Source: Trema orientale
Lineage: Eukaryota > Streptophyta > Magnoliopsida > Rosales > Cannabaceae
Assembly: GCA_002914845.1 (NCBI GenBank)
Contig: JXTC01000207.1
Span: 388,921 to 452,920, forward strand
DNA length: 64,000 nt
Reading direction: 5' to 3'
Shown here: positions 11,790 to 23,899 of the stretch, in pieces
Position numbering within the stretch: the stretch's first letter is position 1
Layout of the letters: each line of letters opens with the position of its first letter
Notes under the pieces: model-generated
Database searches by the model: none
Told to the model about the DNA's origin: nothing
Seen by the model: only the letters and a program-made list of their open reading frames with translations
Position numbers and translations under genes: made by a program

Positions 11790-12215
11790 TGAAAAAATGA
11801 GATATACGCCACCTTTTTTTTCCTTATTAATTAAATTTACAACCATACCACTTTTTTAAAATGAATTCTTGATGAATTCTTGACGATCTTGATGAATTCT
11901 TGAATGATTCTTGATGTCGGCGGCAATCTTGATGGATTCTTGATAAATTCTTGACGGATTCTTGATGGATTCGTGACACCGGCAGTAATCTTGACGGATT
12001 TTTGATGAATTCTTAATGGATTCTTGACAATCTTGATAGATTCTTGACATCGGTATGATCTTGATGGATTCTTGATAGATTCTTAATAGATTCTTAACGC
12101 ATTCTTGATGAATTTTTGACAATTTCTTGACTAGTTCTCTCCCAAAAGTAGTAGAATCTAATAGTGGTGGTAAATTTAGTTGAACATTTGAAAAGAATGG
12201 TAATTGTCTACAAAG
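11790..12215 (+). mobile_element. non-autonomous element with 11-bp internal array, copy 1
   Basis: A core of about 270 bp (11861-12130) is built from an imperfect 11-bp unit, GAATTCTTGAT or GGATTCTTGAC, broken at intervals by spacers of the type GTCGGCGGCAATCTTGA. The flanks are shared with the copies at 36941-37272 and 47100-47362: on the left CCACCTTTTTTTTCCTTATTAA, on the right CTCCCAAAAGTAGTAGAATC followed by ATTTGAAAAGAATGGTAATT. In the other two copies the two ends form an imperfect terminal inverted repeat around ACCACTTTTTT. There is no transposase. Confidence 0.7.
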
Positions 12216-13639
12216 TGGTATTTTTCAAAATTATTTTTTAAAAGTGCTATTTTTCTAAATAGTATTTTTCTAAAATAAGAATGTCACTTAAATTTTAGTT
12301 TAGTTTTATTTTTTTTTAAGTTGATGATTAAAAAAATACAGTAAAATTACTTACCAAACATGGTGTAATTTAATACAACATCTTAATACAATACTTAACC
12401 AAACATAGTATTATAATAAAATAATAAAAATATACAATGTAATACAACTCAATACAATACGATATAATGCAATATGGTGCACCAAATTTGATTATTTTGC
12501 CATCCGACTGTTTATAACTCTTACATAATTAACTCTCTAAAATTTTTGAATCAACCTTGTGCTATCAATTTTTTTAAACCACGACAATTTTTTAAATAAT
12601 GCAAGACTTTCTAAAATATTGAATTAACAATAAGAAAAAAGAGAATAAAAAACAACAAATTTATTTTGTTGCCCTAAAGTAATAAAATTTTGACGGAATC
12701 GTGCTATTATTCAAGTCCGAATCCAGAAATTCCAAANGTGGAAACTTTGAAAAGCAAAAAGCCTAAATTTAAGAGAATATTAGGAAGATATAAGAAGAGA
12801 ATGAGAGTGATAGGATAGCTAAAAATTAGAATTTATGTTTCTTTAGCTTTTTTTTTTATTAGTATTATATTATTATTATTATTATTTTGAAATGAGTATT
12901 ATTACTTTTAATGTTTTTTTCCCCCAAATGGGTACGTAATGTACATGTGAGAATTTTGTTTAAAATTTTAATAGTGTTAGTAATAAACTGATTTTTTCTA
13001 GAAATATTTTGGAAAATGACTTTTGTAATAGTGCCACAGTATTTTGTGATGAGAGTCACACGACTTTTTATTATTAATTGATCCTAAAAAGATAATTTTA
13101 TTATCGTAGATAATTTAACTTCTGTCACATTATTAGAAAAATTATTTTTCAAAATTCTCCCAAAAAAACCATTTTAGTCCAAACTAGTACTATCCATCGT
13201 AATTTACGATTAACTTTAAATAAAAAGACATCTTTTTTTTTTACTAAAGGCTAAATTAATACTAATATTTGGCTATTCATTTAATTCCGGACCCAATTAT
13301 CACATTTCGATAACTTTCATGGCACTGCTGAGAGACACAACCAAATTTAAAATCGACACCTCATTTTACTCTTCACCGACGTCAAAGTTTTTGAGTTGTG
13401 AGAGTAAACGACAAATAGCAAGCTGTCTTTTTGCTGAAACGACAACAAAGTTCCATCATCATGAACAATATCACTGGTTATATATTACATTAGAAAAAAA
13501 AAAAAAAAAAGGGTACACTCATATAATCTTGGCGCCAGAAAAACCCAAACTGGGCAGTTGAAGTGGTTTACGATTACAAAAACCTAAAGTTTTGTGGCCC
13601 AAACACAACTAACAAAACTTTGTGAACATTTTCTCCCTT
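12216..13639. other. intergenic, upstream of the poly(A) polymerase gene
   Basis: AT-rich spacer. It contains a single undetermined base at 12737, an ATT run near 12866-12886 and an A run at 13493-13510. The open frame at 13319-13561 shows no recognisable protein. The last few hundred bases should include the promoter and leader of the gene that starts at 13640. Confidence 0.45.
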
Positions 13640-16600
13640 ATGTCTCCAATGGAGGACACCTCCCAATCCCAAAGCTTTCTCTACGAAACCCTAGGCGACC
13701 TCTCCTTCTTCCCCGCCGCCGCAGACCAATCGTCGCCGTCCGATCACCTCGAACCCTACTCCGTCTTCCGGAACGAGATTTCTCTCTCCACTCTCCCCTG
13801 CCCATCCACCGACTCCGCCTCCGCCGCCGTTGATTTCTTCTCCCTTGACGCCTCCCCCGCCGCCGCCGACGATGACTCGGGGCCAGTTGTTCCGGCGTCT
13901 CCGGCGCTGCTGCCTCCGCCTCGTGGAGCCGAGCCGAAGACGCCAGCTCGTGGCGAGGAGCCGCGGCTTGAGATCGGCTGGTTCCGTGGTAATAGTAAAT
14001 TTAAGAGCCCTATGCTTCAGCTCCATAAAGGTACACTGATTTTTGTTCAATTCAGTTCATCGGAGACAATGGGTATTCAATTAATTCTGTGTATCTTATT
14101 GGAAAAGTTGAGTTTTTTTGTTCATTCATTCATTCAGAGATAGTGGATTTTTGCGATTTTTTGTCTCCAACTCCAGACGAGCAAGATTCCCGTAATACAG
14201 CTATTCAACGTGTCTCTGATGTTATCAAATATATATGGCCCAACTGTGTGGTATAATTTGCTTATTCTTTCACTCTCTATGGGGGTTTTGGTTCATTTGA
14301 ACCTCAAATGTTATGAGTTCTACCTGTGCCAACTTTTTGTAGGTTGAAGTTTTTGGGTCATTCAGGACAGGGCTTTATCTTCCAAGTAGTGACATTGATG
14401 TAAGTATATGTTCACCTTTTTAATATATGTATAATTGGGAATTGATGCTGTTTTGGTAGACCAACTATATGTTGCCTTTTGTATTTGCTCCAATTGTCAA
14501 AGTATGAATCTTTTTTTCTAGTTTTTCATTTCTTTTTTCTCATTTGCCCCTCTCTATACAGTGCATTTCCCTTTTTTCTACTTGTGAACTAACTTAGGTC
14601 AAGTGTACTGATCCATTATGGAAAAGGAAAGGGAATAAGGAGAGTGTTTCTCGTTTGTATCCATGTATTTGTTTACTTGCACAAATAAGAAACAATTTGT
14701 GTTTCTCGTTTCCATCTGTGAACTTGTTTACTTACACAAGTAAGAAACATTTTTTTTTTTTGGGCCCGGCCTGATTAGACAAATTAATTAGGAAAGGGAA
14801 CCACAATATTAATTCATACTATTACTTATATCCTTATTTATTTTTAAAATACACATTCTATATATTGTTTTGTCCAATTGATGATTTATATACATTAACA
14901 TTAGTAATTGAGTTACTTTGCTTTCTCTCCAAGGCAAGTAAACACTAGAAAGATAATTGTGTTGATTCCAATTCCGACTTTTAATAGCTAACTAAACATA
15001 AGAAAGGGATCATATCCCCTCTTTTATCCAAAATCTTCCCAATTATGATTTGTTCATTAGGGATTAGTTAACACACCCTTGAGTCTGATATTAAATTTAT
15101 TGTTCCCGAATCTTAAATGAATGAGAAATGATAATGTTTTGGCTTAAATATTTTCTAAAAAGTAAAAGACAAATGTAACATGTTTAAAAACATTTTTTTA
15201 AACAGTAGCTAGCTAAGAGTTGAAGATTACTAGTGTGCTACACTGCTACTTAAATGATGATGGCCCATAATTGTTGGTAAATTAGGCATTTGACTGATTG
15301 CCTCCAATGTTAGGTTGTGATTCTCGGTTCAGGAATCCGGAACCCACAACAAGGTTTGCAGGCTCTTTCTCGGGCATTGTCACAGAGGAGCGTTGCGAAA
15401 AAGATACAGGTGGATCTCTTTTTATTATCAAAATCCTGTCAACACAAATTTATCTTCTTACATTTGGCTACCAATTGTTCAGGTGATTGCAAAGGCTCGT
15501 GTGCCTATTATTAAATTTATAGAAAAGAAAAGTGATGTTGCATTTGATATAAGGTTAGTTAAACAATCTTTTGCAACAGTTTAAAATATTCAATGTTTTA
15601 CTTGGAATTAACGAGATCATGATAGTTCATTCTTGTATTATTTGTTGTTGTCTTATTAGATTCTTATAAGAAAAATTATTGTCTTTACATGATTGTTTGC
15701 ATTTTGGAAAATTTTTAGTGCAATCTTTCAAATTTTAATTAATAATTAAGTTGAATTGTCATATTTTCTTTTCCTATGCTTCCATGTGTCTCTGGAACTG
15801 AAACGAACTTTGCATTGATGACAAATCCTAACCCAACTTCCAAGGGGATAAAGATAGAATGTTCCATTTGAAGGAAGTATGTGTCAACTTTAAGGAACTT
15901 ATGCGCTTTCCCATTACATATTGGGCCCAAGTTCCTTCTCCTTCATTATGTTTATTTCAAGGTTTAGTTGTTAAGAAATTCTCTTGGCAGTGGAGTTTCT
16001 TTACAACATCAGCAAGGTTAGACCAAGTTGCAGCTGTTTTCATCACTTGGTCATGACCTAACAGTTAACATACATGTTTTTTTTGCTTAATTATTTTTTG
16101 TTGCTGGGTTTGTAGTGTGTTCTCTTAACATAAGATCAGACCTTTTAACATACATGTTAGGTCATAACCTATCGGCTGTTTTCGTCACTTGGTCATGACC
16201 TAACAGTAAACATACGTGTTTTTTTCGCTTAATTATTTTTTGTTGCTGGGTTTGTAGTGTGGTCTTTTAACATAAAATCAGATTACAATTAGTAGCTGGG
16301 GAGTTCAAATAGGATGAGGTTTCACACATACACTTTTTGTTTCCTATAAGAAATAGACCACTGAAAATATGTCGAACAATAAAATGAGAAAGCTAATACA
16401 AACCTTTTGAATTTATGGTTGAAGCCATTGCATAAGCATTTATTTTGTAGTCATAATTTTTCAAAAACCTTTTGAAAATAAATCTTAGTTAATGAAATCA
16501 TTGACAACGAAAGTGCTTTATGCTGTAAATCTTTTTCAAGGTCAACTTAATTGACTGATTGAATGTTTTTAGAGGTGTGAAATCTAATCTTTATGATTTT

Positions 16601-19600
16601 CTCTTGTTTAACAGTTTTGATGTACAGAATGGACCAGTAGCTGCTGAGTTTATCAAGGTTTGTTGCACCATCTCTTGTCTGATTATTTTCAGGGGGAAAA
16701 AAGATATTCTTTTTACATGTTTGCTTCTGAAAGGAGTCAATAAAATAAAAAGGTGTAATATTTGAAATCTATAAAAAAAAAAATATGTACTATTTGAAAT
16801 CTAAAAGATATAATTCTAGATTGTTTTGAACTTGAAGTCCTGCAATGGGAATATGGAACTCTTCCCTCTTTTCAACGGAAGAATAGAATATTGGTGTCTG
16901 ATATTTATGCTGCTAGAGGTAGATAAACCATTGTTAGTGTTTCCTAAATATGGAACTCTTACCTCTTTTCAACAGAAGAATGGAATATTGGTGTCTGATA
17001 TTTATGCTGCTAGAGGTAGATAAACCATTGTTAGTATTTCCACAGGCATGTTAGAAAATCCTGTATATGTAGACATTAAAAAAATTAGAAAGATAAATAC
17101 TAGAATAGAAATCAGTATATCGTTCTGAATTGCATACACCACTAGATTTGTGAGTTGAATTCAAAGTTCCTCTCTCATATAGCAGTAGAATAAAAAATCA
17201 TGGTAATCTGTGTCAATTGCTCACATTGAGAAAACATGCCCCTGTGATTGGCAAACCTTTGGGTCGATCATGTCATATTAACGTCCCAATTTGGCAGATT
17301 AATTATTGACCATTCTATCGTGTTCTTGGCATGAAATTTTTGTTTTTACTTGATAATTATCATGAGTTTTAGTATGTAATTCCTAGACTTAATTGGTTTG
17401 TGGTAAGGTCAAACTTATGTTTTAAGGCCGATATTGGATAATTGGTCCACTGAGTTTAACTGTGTACGTAGGATAGTTCATTTTCTTTTCTCATGTTGCC
17501 ATATGTCACCCTTTCAGGATGCGGTTTCCAAATTGCCTCCTATACGGCCTTTGTGTTTGATTTTAAAAGTGTTTTTACAACAGAGGGAACTGAACGAGGT
17601 ATGTTCTTGCAGTCTAAATTGCAACCAGTTAAGATGGCATTCTTGTTACTTTGTAAAACCTCACACTTTGTATGCCTAATCCAAAATTTTAATATATTGT
17701 TAAGGTCTACTCTGGCGGATTAGGTTCTTACGCCCTCCTCACTATGCTCATGGCAATGTTGCAGGCAAGTGATTTCTAATAACTGCGTTTCACTATTGCT
17801 TTGTGCTTGCATATATATATGTAGGACCTGGTCAGTTCCCGCAGAACCCCTGTAATTAAACAGTGCAGTAGGCAAAGACATGAAGGAGAAAACTAGAATC
17901 ATAAGATAAGCAAATAAATTAATCCGTGAGGGTTATGTCAAGTGGTTAGGCCCATGGTCCGTTCACATCCTCACAGGGACTTACCTTGCAATTTGCTAGA
18001 GTTTTCTGCATCCTAAAGATTAAAAGGTTCGGCGGGAGGACTCGATATAAAAAAATGCTAAAACAAATAAATTTTATTTAGGAGAAGCTATTTGGTATTC
18101 ATAAAATTTTGGATGATGAAAAATAGCTGGGAACTAATCTCCTATCACTAGCAAGTTCAACTATTTTTTATTTCTTGATGTCACTAGCCCAGTTTGTACC
18201 AAAACAAGTATAGAAGCGTTTTCTTGTAGCTTCAGAGAAATTGATAGCGTATCTCGAAATCCTTGAATGTTGGGAATGCCTTCATAACTCAGTTCTATGA
18301 TATATCATTACGATATTTAGTTTCTGTTGTTTTTATTTTCTTTTATCCCTTGGAAGTAATGGTATCTTACCATCATTAAGCTTTCCGTCTTCTGTAGGGA
18401 CCCATAGGGCCATAGTGAGATAATGTTGTAGTTCATTTAGAAGAAAAAGAAATTCTGAGACATCATTATTGTTAGAATGACAGGAAAAAAAAGAGCCGAT
18501 GAATTGTAAGCTTGATGGATCTCTTTGGACCTTTTTGGTTCTTTTTGGCTCCCTATATGATCAATGTTTGAAAATTGTTTTCAATACAAGTAAATGCTGT
18601 AAAGAAGGCAGTGTTCAACATTTACTCTGATCTGGTTGAAACTGCATCATTTTATAGATGGCTTGACCTATAAGTTTGATGCAGCCTTTTGGACCTTTGG
18701 TCGTTTTTTTTCCTCCCCATATGATTAATGTTTCAATTTTTATTTTCAAAACAACTAACTCAACTGAAGAAGGCAATGTTATACATTTACTTTGATGTGG
18801 TTGATACTGCATCATCTTATATATGACTTGACCTGTAAGTTTGATGCAGCCTTCTGGACCTTTTGCCTCGTCCTCCCTTCCACAGTATGGCTTATGTTTA
18901 AAGTCGTTCTTCGTTCCTTTTTTTTGTTAAATTTTTTTAAAGCAACTAAATGCACTGAAGAAGGCACTGTTTAACATTTACTCTGATCTGGTTTATACTG
19001 CATTGTTTTTTATATGACTTGACCTTGTCAACAGCATTTCTTTTGGGAATGGGGTTGGGGGCTGGCTCAGGAATCATGGGTTTTACTGCTCTGTAACTTC
19101 TCAGCATTATAAATTATAGCCCAAGCCATTTTACTTTCTTAAATTTATTTTTAGATTTGCTTTAGCTAGCTATGTAACACATTTCATGCCACAGAGCCTA
19201 AGGGAATCAGAAGATAACTTGGGAATTCTTTTGGTAAGTGTTTCTTTAAAAGATACTTACTAGCCTTTTCTTTCGGAGTGTTTTATTGTTTTCTAAAAGT
19301 AAAGTCAGCTTACATAGAATCCAACTACTAAAGGATGAGCTGTTGTTTGTGCCGATTTTACTTCACTTACTGTAGTAAAATGTATATATTATGCAATTTT
19401 CTTTCTGGTGTTTATGAGAGATTAAAATTTGTCTAAGGAACTCTAAAAGATGTTTGTGGTCTCATAATTTTCTATTTTTATATTTATGTCTTTCTTTGGG
19501 AAAATAGGTACACTTCTTTGATTTTTACGGACGTAAATTGAACACGTCAGATGTTGGTGTATCTTGCAACGGTAGAGGCACCTTCTTCTTGAAGAATGAT

Positions 19601-22039
19601 AGAGGGTAAATGAAATCTTTTTGTTCCTTCTCATCGAATTTTGTTATGCACTTCAGTTATCAATTAGCTGACAACGCTATCACATGACATTTGTTTCTTG
19701 ATTTGTCATTTATTTTCATTGATACAGAAGGGGTGGTAAGAAACTACTCTCTCTTTTTAAGTTTTTATCACAAATATCATTGCATTTCTGGAAATAGCAG
19801 TTTATAATTTGAATCTTAAATTTACTAATTTAGATAAGTTTTACTATAAATTTACTAATTTAGATAAATTTTATTATTGTTCACTAAATGCTGGAATCAT
19901 TTCTAAAATATTATCCTTATGGATTTTTGAGAGTAGTTGTAGTTTAAATAGTTGTTCCTTGATTTAGTTTACTCTCACTTGTCTGGAGGGTAAAACTGTG
20001 ATGAATTCTAAAATACAAATCTTAAAACTATTATTTTAAGGAGTTACATAAGTACGCCTTGGATTTTCGCTAAATTACACAATCTTCCTTGGGTTTTTGA
20101 TAATTAAAAAAAATATTATTTCGGAATCCTGAAAATAAAAATAAAATAAGATTTTAAAAAAACACCCACTGGGTTTTATTAAATATAACAAAACTATCCT
20201 CTTGAATTTCATTTTACCTACAAATGACCCCTTGGATTTCTGACTTGGGTGACATTTGTATATAAAGTACTAAAATCCAAGGGATTTCTTTGTTATTTTT
20301 AGAAACCCAAGATGGATTGTGTAATTTAAGCCAAAATTGGAGAGGTATTTATGTTACTATTAGCCTTTAAAAAAATGCAATGACATTTGTGATGTCGATA
20401 TTTTTGTCATAATCTATATATTTACTGAAGTTATTTCGTTGTTTCTCTTTAGTTTCGGCAATCAAGGACGCTCTTTAGTTATTTCCATTGAGGACCCACA
20501 GGTTTGTTGAATATATAGTTTGTACGGATTATTTACATTTTTATCTCATGCATTTTTGTGTTTATCTTTCGATTGGCCCTGTTTCTTTTTTCTTTTTTTT
20601 TTTTTAAAGAAAGACAAACTTATGCCATCATATTTGTCAATATTGTTTTTGACAATATTTCAGGGAAAATTTTCCGACAGAAACATGTCAGAAAGGATAG
20701 TTTTTTAGCCTGTACTAATTTGATGGTATAAGTTTGCAATAGAACATGAGATCTATCTGCGTTAAACATGAGATTGATCCTAGTTGAAACACAAAACAAA
20801 AGGGATAAAAATGTAATTTACCTTTTTTGAAAAATTAAGGAGTGAACCTTGCCTGCGAGAATGGATCCTTTACTTTTTCTTTTTGAGGGATTAATGTTTA
20901 TGTTTTGCTAATGACATAGGCACCAGAGAATGACATTGGGAGGAGCTCCTTTAACTATTTCCAGGTTTGTTAATCTGTGCTTTTTTTCTCCCTTCATGAC
21001 AACTGGAAATGGCAGGTATTTAGTTTGTAGGTTGAATGTAGGCCTGTTGGTGGATTTAACTTTGTCCGTGCACGTGTGTAGTATTTAGTTTGTATACGTG
21101 TGTGCTGCATCATTCACCACATCATAATTATGGTATTACTATGGCTGCTCTATCTCATGATAGCTTTTCTGTGGCTCATCTGGAGCAACATAATGGGATT
21201 GGTGACTGCAGTATCATTTAACCATGATATCTTTCTTTCTCTAGGTATTGGTGATTTCTAGTTTCTTCATTCATCTTATGTTCCACTTTGCTAAAAATCC
21301 TGAGAGGGTCAGGGTTAAGAATGTTGGTTACTTCAATGAAAGTGCCCATGGGATATGTATATTTGGTTCAACCAGTTTTATGAACCATTTTAAACCACTT
21401 TAGCACCTCTTTCATTTTGACTGAGCCATCCACTGTGCAGTTTAGAGAAAATTCTGCCATCATTTACTTCCTCATGTCAAGTAGGGGAAAAAGTTGCAAA
21501 AAGCATGTCTCGAGAAAATGTTTCTCTTGGTATCTAAATTTTGTTGTATATGTTTGCAGATTAGATCAGCTTTTGCAATGGCCTTCACAACGTTGACAAA
21601 TCCTAAGGTCATCTTGGGCCTAGGCCCTAACAGGAGCATTCTAGGTACCATAATTAGACCCGACGCAGTCTTGCTGGAACGAAAGGGAGGATCCAACGGG
21701 CAATTGACTTTTAATAGCTTGCTTCCCGGTGCAGGGGAGCCATTACAGCCCCGGTATGATGAGCAGGAGATTTTGTGCAATTGGTACGCTGATGAAGAAC
21801 CCCTGCCACGGGGAGGTGATAGTGCTGGTGATTTTAGTGAGCATTCCTCTGGAAAGAAGAGGAAAGCTTATACTAAGGAGAAGTCTGGTAAGAAGAGGGT
21901 AAAGGAGAACGGAGATGTGGGCAGCTCGGGGCATAGAGAGAATGGCTCTAGAAAAGAGGTGGTAAAGAAGAAACGCTGGAGACATAACCAAGCTGATGCC
22001 AATGGTTATGGTCGTAGTGTTTCTCCATGGAGTCACTAG
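13640..22039 (+). CDS. TRF4/PAPD5-type non-canonical poly(A) polymerase
   Basis: Thirteen exons join in phase to 540 residues: 13640-14030, 14138-14250, 14343-14399, 15314-15409, 15483-15553, 16615-16657, 17518-17598, 17705-17764, 19195-19233, 19508-19605, 20453-20501, 20920-20964 and 21560-22039. The nucleotidyltransferase core shows VEVFGSFRTGLYLPSSDIDV with the catalytic D-x-D, and a third aspartate in DVAFDISFD. The PAP-associated domain follows (LGILLVHFFDFYGRKLN, NDIGRSSFNYFQIRSAFAMA). The C-terminus is a Lys/Arg-rich tail (GKKRKA, VVKKKRWRH) that probably sends the protein to the nucleus. Family members add short oligo(A) tails to aberrant nuclear RNAs for exosome decay; that role is inferred here. 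The start is the first ATG of a GC-rich first exon; another ATG lies three codons later. Intron 8 has a GC donor. The introns carry several insertions and duplications. Confidence 0.92.
16033..16317 (+). repeat. 142-bp tandem duplication in intron 5
   Basis: Two adjacent copies begin at 16033 and 16175 (GCTGTTTTCxTCACTTGGTC in each) and run through TTGTTGCTGGGTTTGTAGTG. They differ at a few positions only, so the duplication is fairly recent. It lies inside intron 5 (15554-16614) of the poly(A) polymerase gene and does not touch coding sequence. Confidence 0.85.
16851..17043 (+). repeat. 97-bp tandem duplication in intron 6
   Basis: Copies start at 16851 and 16948 with ATATGGAACTCTT and both end with ATTGTTAGTxTTTCC. 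They differ at a handful of sites. The duplication is within intron 6 (16658-17517) of the poly(A) polymerase gene. Confidence 0.85.
17921..18063 (+). mobile_element. tRNA-derived SINE in intron 8
   Basis: A 143-bp insertion flanked by a 10-bp direct repeat CAAATAAATT (17911-17920 and 18064-18073). It starts with an RNA polymerase III A-box-like TGTCAAGTGGTTAGG and a B-box-like CGTTCACATCC, and ends in an A-rich tail after ACTCGATATAAAA. These are the hallmarks of a plant SINE in the sense direction. It lies in the GC-AG intron of the poly(A) polymerase gene. Confidence 0.65.
18595..19010 (+). repeat. three-copy degenerate repeat, ~165-190 bp period, intron 8
   Basis: The block GAAGGCAGTGTTCAACATTT is found at 18604, 18769 and 18960 with changes, each time followed by ACTxTGATxTGGTT, xACTGCAT and TTGACCT. 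Spacing is 165 and then 191 bp, the extra length coming from a T-rich stretch. The short open frames here are an effect of the repeat and not genes. Confidence 0.75.
20037..20370. mobile_element. fold-back element in intron 10
   Basis: The left arm (20041-20110) and right arm (20291-20365) are inverted repeats. The left reads TTACATAAGTACGCCTTGG, then TAAATTACACAATC and CTTGGGTTTTTGATAA. The right arm on the reverse strand gives TAACATAAATACCTC, then TAAATTACACAATCC and CTTGGGTTTCTAAAAATAA. The loop holds further inverted segments (CCCCTTGGATTTC / AAATCCAAGGGATTTC). It lies in the 0.85-kb intron 10 of the poly(A) polymerase gene. Confidence 0.65.
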
Positions 22040-23390
22040 AATCCTTTATGCTCTACTGTATCTCTGCTCTGTTCTCTACAAGCATTGCCATTATGATAAC
22101 GATGCTACACTAATGGATGACATGACAATCTGCCTCTTCACTTTCTAGATGGCCTGCTTTGCGGTGATGTACTCTAGACTGACTCTAGTCTATACTTCCC
22201 AGATGACCTCGAACTTGGAAGTTCTGGCTATGAAGTATGAGCTCCTCTGGTATCGTGTAACGTATTTATCGGGTAACCATGCACCAGTTTTGACATTTTG
22301 TAATTCTAAGTCGAGCATATAGATCAATCTTATGCTATTTATTCTTTGAAATAGTTTTAGGCGTCATTTTTTTTTTAACAGATAATTATTGTATCTCAGT
22401 AAAATAATATAATTTATTGAATTATTTTTCTTGGTGGTGCTTTCGTGGCCAATTTCCATTCAGAACACTAACACTTTTGTGACTGGAGATTGTAGTTGTT
22501 TTTTCTTTTTTTTGAAGGTGAGGTTGTGGTTATCATTTTTATTTTTTGAAGGTGAGATTGTGGTTATTAATCAAGGGAAGAGAGCATCTACCAACCTGTT
22601 GAAGGATACCGAGAATGAGGCATACGTAACTTTTTTATCACTTCTGATTACGAATGCCAGGAAAGTAGACGTTTGACACTTGTTGATTCAGAATACCGAG
22701 ACCGAGTCCTTCAGAAAAAAAAAAAAAAAAGAAAAAAAGAGGAAGAATACCGAGACCGAGAGAATGGAAAATAAAAGAGTCAAAGCTCAATTTCGTTCGA
22801 CCGCTCATAATGCTAAGGGTTTACAGTTTGTAAAGATGAAGCCTTAAAAACTAGAACTTTTACAAGATAACTCTTAATATAAATTAATCTCGTATAAATC
22901 ATCGTAATTCGCAGAAAATTAGGAACTTCCATTTTGACACCCTAAACAAAGGAATTTGGCCAAATCTCAATGTTTGAGTTATATACAAAAAGATTTCAAA
23001 AGAAAAAAAAAGATTCTATTCAAAAGACATGACGAGTAATTATGATATTATCCTTTTTTTCCAACGTGTTTTGATTATTGATCTTGGCTTGATAATATTA
23101 TCAAGCAAAGTAGAGCCTAACTAGATATTGGTATCGAGTTGCACCTGAAGGCATTGTAGTATTTAAAATAAGTTTATAACTTAAAAGAGATTACTACTTT
23201 CGTCAAAAAAAAAAAAAAAGACTACTACTTTCTAAAGACCTTCTTGCCCTTTATTTTAAATTTAAATTTGATTGATAATAGATCATTTCAAATTTTAAAC
23301 TTTTTTGAATGACATTTCAAATTTAAATTTGATTGATAATAAATCAAACAAAAAAATTCAAGCTATCTTGGTCTATAAAATTGTAAGAAC
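22040..23390. other. 3'UTR and intergenic spacer
   Basis: The first few hundred bases follow the poly(A) polymerase stop and probably contain its 3'UTR. At 22691-22706 and 22745-22760 there is a perfect 16-bp direct repeat, GAATACCGAGACCGAG, around a short A-rich insert. At 23262-23345 an AAATTTAAATTTGATTGATA phrase occurs twice. No gene was seen. Confidence 0.5.
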
Positions 23391-23899
23391 ATAGGCACCT
23401 TGGTATCTCCAATCCACTCCTCTATTTTGGTGTAAATTTTACTCTATTTTGCAGTGACATTCACATCAAATAATTTCTTCATCTCCAACCCATTACTTCA
23501 TTTCTAACACCAAAAAAGAATATTCCTGATATATTCCTTTTTATCTAATTTTTATATAACTTTAATCTAAAACCCCTCTATTTATCTATTTCACCAATAA
23601 GGCCTACATACAAATTTTTTTCATGTATTAATCCAATAACATGTTTTATTATTTAGCAAAGTTATAGAAATTAATAGATTAATAAATTATATTTTATCAA
23701 CTAAAATTACCAATTTATATAATTAACATATTTAAAAACGAAATTACATTATGAAAATTTTACAATGAACCCAAAACATTATATTTAATAATTAAACATA
23801 AATACAAATGTGAAAAATAGATATTGATATTTATTTAACCATTTGAATTAGTATACTCCTCCCACCAATGATTAATTAATGCATTATGAAGTGCAATAT

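Noticed and set aside
13691-14050. Minus-strand 119-codon frame with Gly and Arg runs
   Set aside because: It is the shadow of the GC-rich first exon of the poly(A) polymerase gene.
19730-19745. Possible micro-exon between acceptor ATACAG and donor GGTAAG in intron 10
   Set aside because: Exons 10 and 11 join in phase and in agreement with the family without it; including it would disturb the frame.
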